Below are positions 28,751 to 30,703 of a stretch of DNA of 30,703 nt, in pieces. The notes beneath the pieces were generated by a model. It searched no databases and had not been told where the DNA came from. It saw only the letters and a program-made list of their open reading frames with translations. Every line of letters begins with the position of its first letter. Position 1 is the stretch's first letter. The stretch spans positions 1 through 30,703 of IMG/VR virus record IMGVR_UViG_3300042908_000349; one strand, 5' to 3'. Position numbers and translations under genes: made by a program. This DNA is from a virus.

Positions 28751-29692
28751 CTACACGAATGTTCCGTAAACTACTGCATCAGCACCAAATCCAACTTGTA
28801 AACCTTGAGTCCAACGCATGATAAATCTTACATTTTTTGAGCCTTCGATTGAAGCCATGTCTATGGTCTGAACTAAATTCTGGTCTGAAAGTAAAGAAGT
28901 TCCGTAATATAAATTTGATGTTGTAGTCAATACCATTAAGTTACTATTTTGGTCTTTCATTCCGTTAGCAACGAAAACTGGAATACCATCGAAGCTCAAT
29001 GCTCCACCAGCAGTATACCAAGTCGTTCCTTGAGCATTTAAACCATTTGCTCCAATGTTAGTTGCATAACCCCCCAAACTGGCTACATATGCTTTAGCCA
29101 CTTTTTGCGAGACAAATAACTTTAGGTCTTCTTTTCCATAGATTGCATCTGGACAAGCCGTTACAACTTTACGCATTTCTGTGATTACATTTGTAGCATC
29201 GATTGAAGTACTCGCTACAACACTAGCACCATCGGCTTCTAATAAAAATGGAAATCCATCAGTAACATTCCAAAGATATTTCTCTGTTGCTAAAGCTACT
29301 TCATTTAACATTTTACCAATAAAGAAGTCAGAAAATGATGACGGAAGCACATCGTGGGCTGAATACCCCATTTGGATGCTATCCCAATCGGATTGAAATG
29401 GAGTCTTACACAAAGTCAAATTTATTTGCTTTTCTTCAACTTGTAAAACTCTGTCAGCTAAAGATACATCCCCTACATTATTGTAGTCACATGTTGCGTC
29501 TTGTATTAAATTGTCAGAAAATACTTGCTTTATTGTCTCCTTGAATTTCACATTTGGTCTTATAGTAATACCATTGTTTGCGATTGTGTTCGCTGATAAA
29601 ATTGCCGATGCAATATAATTTCCAGCAAATTCTCCAGCATAATTTGTAGTGATTGTTGGCTCACTTAAATTTGTTCTTCTTAAGTTTTTCAT
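28751..29692 (-). CDS. Major capsid protein (HK97 fold, putative)
   Basis: 313 residues. Length, composition and position after a scaffold-like gene fit a major capsid protein. Features include an N-terminal arm (NLSEPTITTNYAGEFAGNYIASAI), then IRPNVKFKETIKQVFSDNLIQDATCDY, the spine-helix-like DVLPSSFSDFFIGKMLNEVALATEKYLWN, and a C-terminal beta part ending RWTQGLQVGFGADAVVYGTFV. It is short for an HK97-type protein but within range. The protease at 2914-3546 may process its head-assembly partners. It forms the procapsid shell. Confidence 0.85.
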   Translation of the reverse strand: MKNLRRTNLSEPTITTNYAGEFAGNYIASAILSANTIANNGITIRPNVKFKETIKQVFSDNLIQDATCDYNNVGDVSLADRVLQVEEKQINLTLCKTPFQSDWDSIQMGYSAHDVLPSSFSDFFIGKMLNEVALATEKYLWNVTDGFPFLLEADGASVVASTSIDATNVITEMRKVVTACPDAIYGKEDLKLFVSQKVAKAYVASLGGYATNIGANGLNAQGTTWYTAGGALSFDGIPVFVANGMKDQNSNLMVLTTTSNLYYGTSLLSDQNLVQTIDMASIEGSKNVRFIMRWTQGLQVGFGADAVVYGTFV

Positions 29693-29697
29693 TTTTT

Positions 29698-30243
29698 TTA
29701 TCTATTTAGGTTTGCTAATCTTTCAAATATTAAAGATTGTGAGTCAAACGAATTGGTTTTTACTTCTTTTTTTAATTCTGTTGGTTTGTGTTTTGTTTTT
29801 GTTGCTGATGTTGATGAAAGTGTTGCTTTCATTTCAGTAGTTGCACCACTTAAAGCATCAATTTTAGCTTGTAATTCATCTAATTTTGGTTGCATCGCAT
29901 CTACAACGGCAGTCAAAATTTCTTCTAGAGTTGCTGGAACTTCTGCCATAGCAGTTTCTTTCTTTTTTCCAGCTTCAACTTCGCCCTCGCCACTTTCAGC
30001 ACTAGCCGTAGATACTTCGCCAATTACTCCAATTTCGTAAACTTCGATGATAGTGCCATCGGTTAAAGTGTAAGTTCCAATTTCTAGTGGGTTTTTGTTT
30101 TCCCCATCGATTGAAAAAATTGGACTTCCAGCAGTAAAGCTATCAGCTTCCACTATCGTGCCGTTGTCCAATGTCGCTTGTTCAAGATTTACACTTCTTG
30201 AAAGCAAAGCATTGATTTTTTTTAAAATTTCTGTGTTTTTCAT
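29698..30243 (-). CDS. Scaffold-like / head assembly protein
   Basis: 181 residues. The N-terminal half (MKNTEILKKINALLS, ATLDNGTIVEADSF, AGSPIFSIDGENKNPLEIGTYTLTDGTIIEVYE) is beta-like. A linker rich in Glu and Ala is followed by a coiled coil near 105-135 (EEILTAVVDAMQPKLDELQAKIDAL) and a basic C-terminus. The coiled coil plus basic end directly before the capsid gene is typical of scaffolds, and I recall this TLxDGTxxxxxxF/GxYxLxDG pattern in proteins before capsid genes in Bacteroidota phages. The first 62 codons reappear at 1-186. Confidence 0.75.
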   Translation of the reverse strand: MKNTEILKKINALLSRSVNLEQATLDNGTIVEADSFTAGSPIFSIDGENKNPLEIGTYTLTDGTIIEVYEIGVIGEVSTASAESGEGEVEAGKKKETAMAEVPATLEEILTAVVDAMQPKLDELQAKIDALSGATTEMKATLSSTSATKTKHKPTELKKEVKTNSFDSQSLIFERLANLNR

Positions 30244-30703
30244 TTATATATAATTTGATTATCCGAAATAAGTGTCAAATTCTCTTTCTTTTTCATCATA
30301 AAGCGCATCCAAAGTCATTCCTTGAACAATGATATTATAATGTTCTTCGAAGTCTGGATATACTTCTGATACATCAACTCCCAATTCATCAGCTAGAACT
30401 TGTATTTCTTCTAGTTTTAATTTGTCTCCAGCCAATTCATCCTCAAATCTCCAGAAGTTTTCTGAATTGTTTTTGAATACATCATTTAGCATTTGCCATG
30501 ACTCTACGGCTTTGGCAAAAAGTTCGTCAAATGCTTCTTCTACAAAATAAGATAATTTAGAATATTCTTCTTCAACAACTGAATATTCATAATCTAGCTC
30601 ATCCACTTTGCCTAATTTAATTTTTTGTTTTTTAGCCAAAAGTGTATTTTTTGACTTTTGGATTTCTGATACTTTATTTAATAAAGTAAAAATTTTAGAT
30701 TGT
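30058..30703. repeat. Right terminal repeat, matches 1-643
   Basis: Right-hand counterpart of the terminal repeat. It is 3 bases longer than the left copy, a one-codon indel within the variable gene. Its outer boundary coincides exactly with the window end and the left copy begins exactly at base 1, as expected for unresolved circular overlap in an assembly. Confidence 0.9.
30259..30703 (-). CDS. Variable acidic helical protein, allele B (cut by window edge)
   Basis: 147 codons of the second version of the gene at 202-651; only the first three codons (MET) lie beyond the edge. The N-terminal segment up to KIKLGKVDEL and the C-terminus EKEREFDTYFG equal those of allele A, while the core has many changes and one extra codon. 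Both versions keep an open frame, and many of the changes are conservative (E/D, Y/F, K/R), so both are likely functional. See the finding on the overlapping ends. Confidence 0.82.
   Translation of the reverse strand, partial: QSKIFTLLNKVSEIQKSKNTLLAKKQKIKLGKVDELDYEYSVVEEEYSKLSYFVEEAFDELFAKAVESWQMLNDVFKNNSENFWRFEDELAGDKLKLEEIQVLADELGVDVSEVYPDFEEHYNIIVQGMTLDALYDEKEREFDTYFG

Noticed and set aside
1351-29840. Many plus-strand ORFs of 60-105 codons
   Set aside because: They lie opposite longer minus-strand genes with recognisable domains, lack coupled neighbours and A-rich leaders, and read as low-complexity shadows (runs of Ser, Phe, Leu).
1-30703. Integrase, repressor, tRNA genes, CRISPR array or insertion sequence
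   Set aside because: I found no tyrosine or serine recombinase motifs, no clear phage repressor, no cloverleaf, no regularly spaced repeats and no transposase; the phage looks lytic or at least lacks visible lysogeny genes.

Overview
The window looks like an almost complete genome of a tailed bacteriophage (siphovirus type) infecting a member of the Bacteroidota, most likely a flavobacterium. The DNA is very AT-rich. Every convincing gene lies on the minus strand. The three best host-type promoters or promoter -7 elements have the form TAnnTTTG, two of them with TTG or TTTG 18-19 bases upstream. Start codons are preceded by A-rich leaders such as CACTAAAAACAAA instead of Shine-Dalgarno sequences. 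The two window ends overlap (1-643 matches 30058-30703), so the molecule is probably circularly permuted or terminally redundant, with about 30.06 kb of unique sequence. The overlap is not identical: one small gene differs strongly between its two copies.

In the direction of transcription (descending coordinates): 30703-25478 holds a variable acidic gene, a scaffold-like gene, the major capsid protein, a tail-tube-like protein, the portal and a connector. 25441-24317 holds lysis genes (holin-like membrane proteins and an M15 peptidase) and small genes. 24130-23294 is a calcineurin-like phosphoesterase. 23293-22809 has no gene but carries a promoter, a terminated small RNA and a second structured element. 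22808-21280 holds a Cys-rich protein, a spanin-like lipoprotein and NinG, ending in a terminator. 21279-20858 is a second gene-free region with a complete hammerhead ribozyme. 20857-13053 is the early/replication region: many small genes, an ERF annealing protein, a ParB-like protein, an SSB-like protein, a RecA/DnaB-fold ATPase, a sigma-like factor, a PD-(D/E)XK-like nuclease and a FEN-type exonuclease. 13056-11174 holds a DnaA domain IV-like protein and terminase. 11087-925 holds tail chaperones (with a -1 frameshift), tail completion proteins, baseplate-like proteins, the tape measure, an XkdF-like prohead protease and the fibre, followed by a holin-like gene that leads back to the variable gene.

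The most notable signals are RNA-based: (i) a canonical type III hammerhead ribozyme in the leader of the early operon, downstream of a structured leader of about 200 nt; (ii) a stand-alone small RNA of about 95 nt with two hairpin loops that are perfectly complementary over 8 nt; (iii) a multibranched structure downstream of it; (iv) a strong intrinsic terminator inside the replication operon with no room for a promoter after it; and (v) a U UUU UUU slippery site. A start-proximal motif ACGTTATATAAT recurs in the structural region and may be the target of the phage's own sigma-like protein. I see no integrase, repressor, tRNA or CRISPR array.
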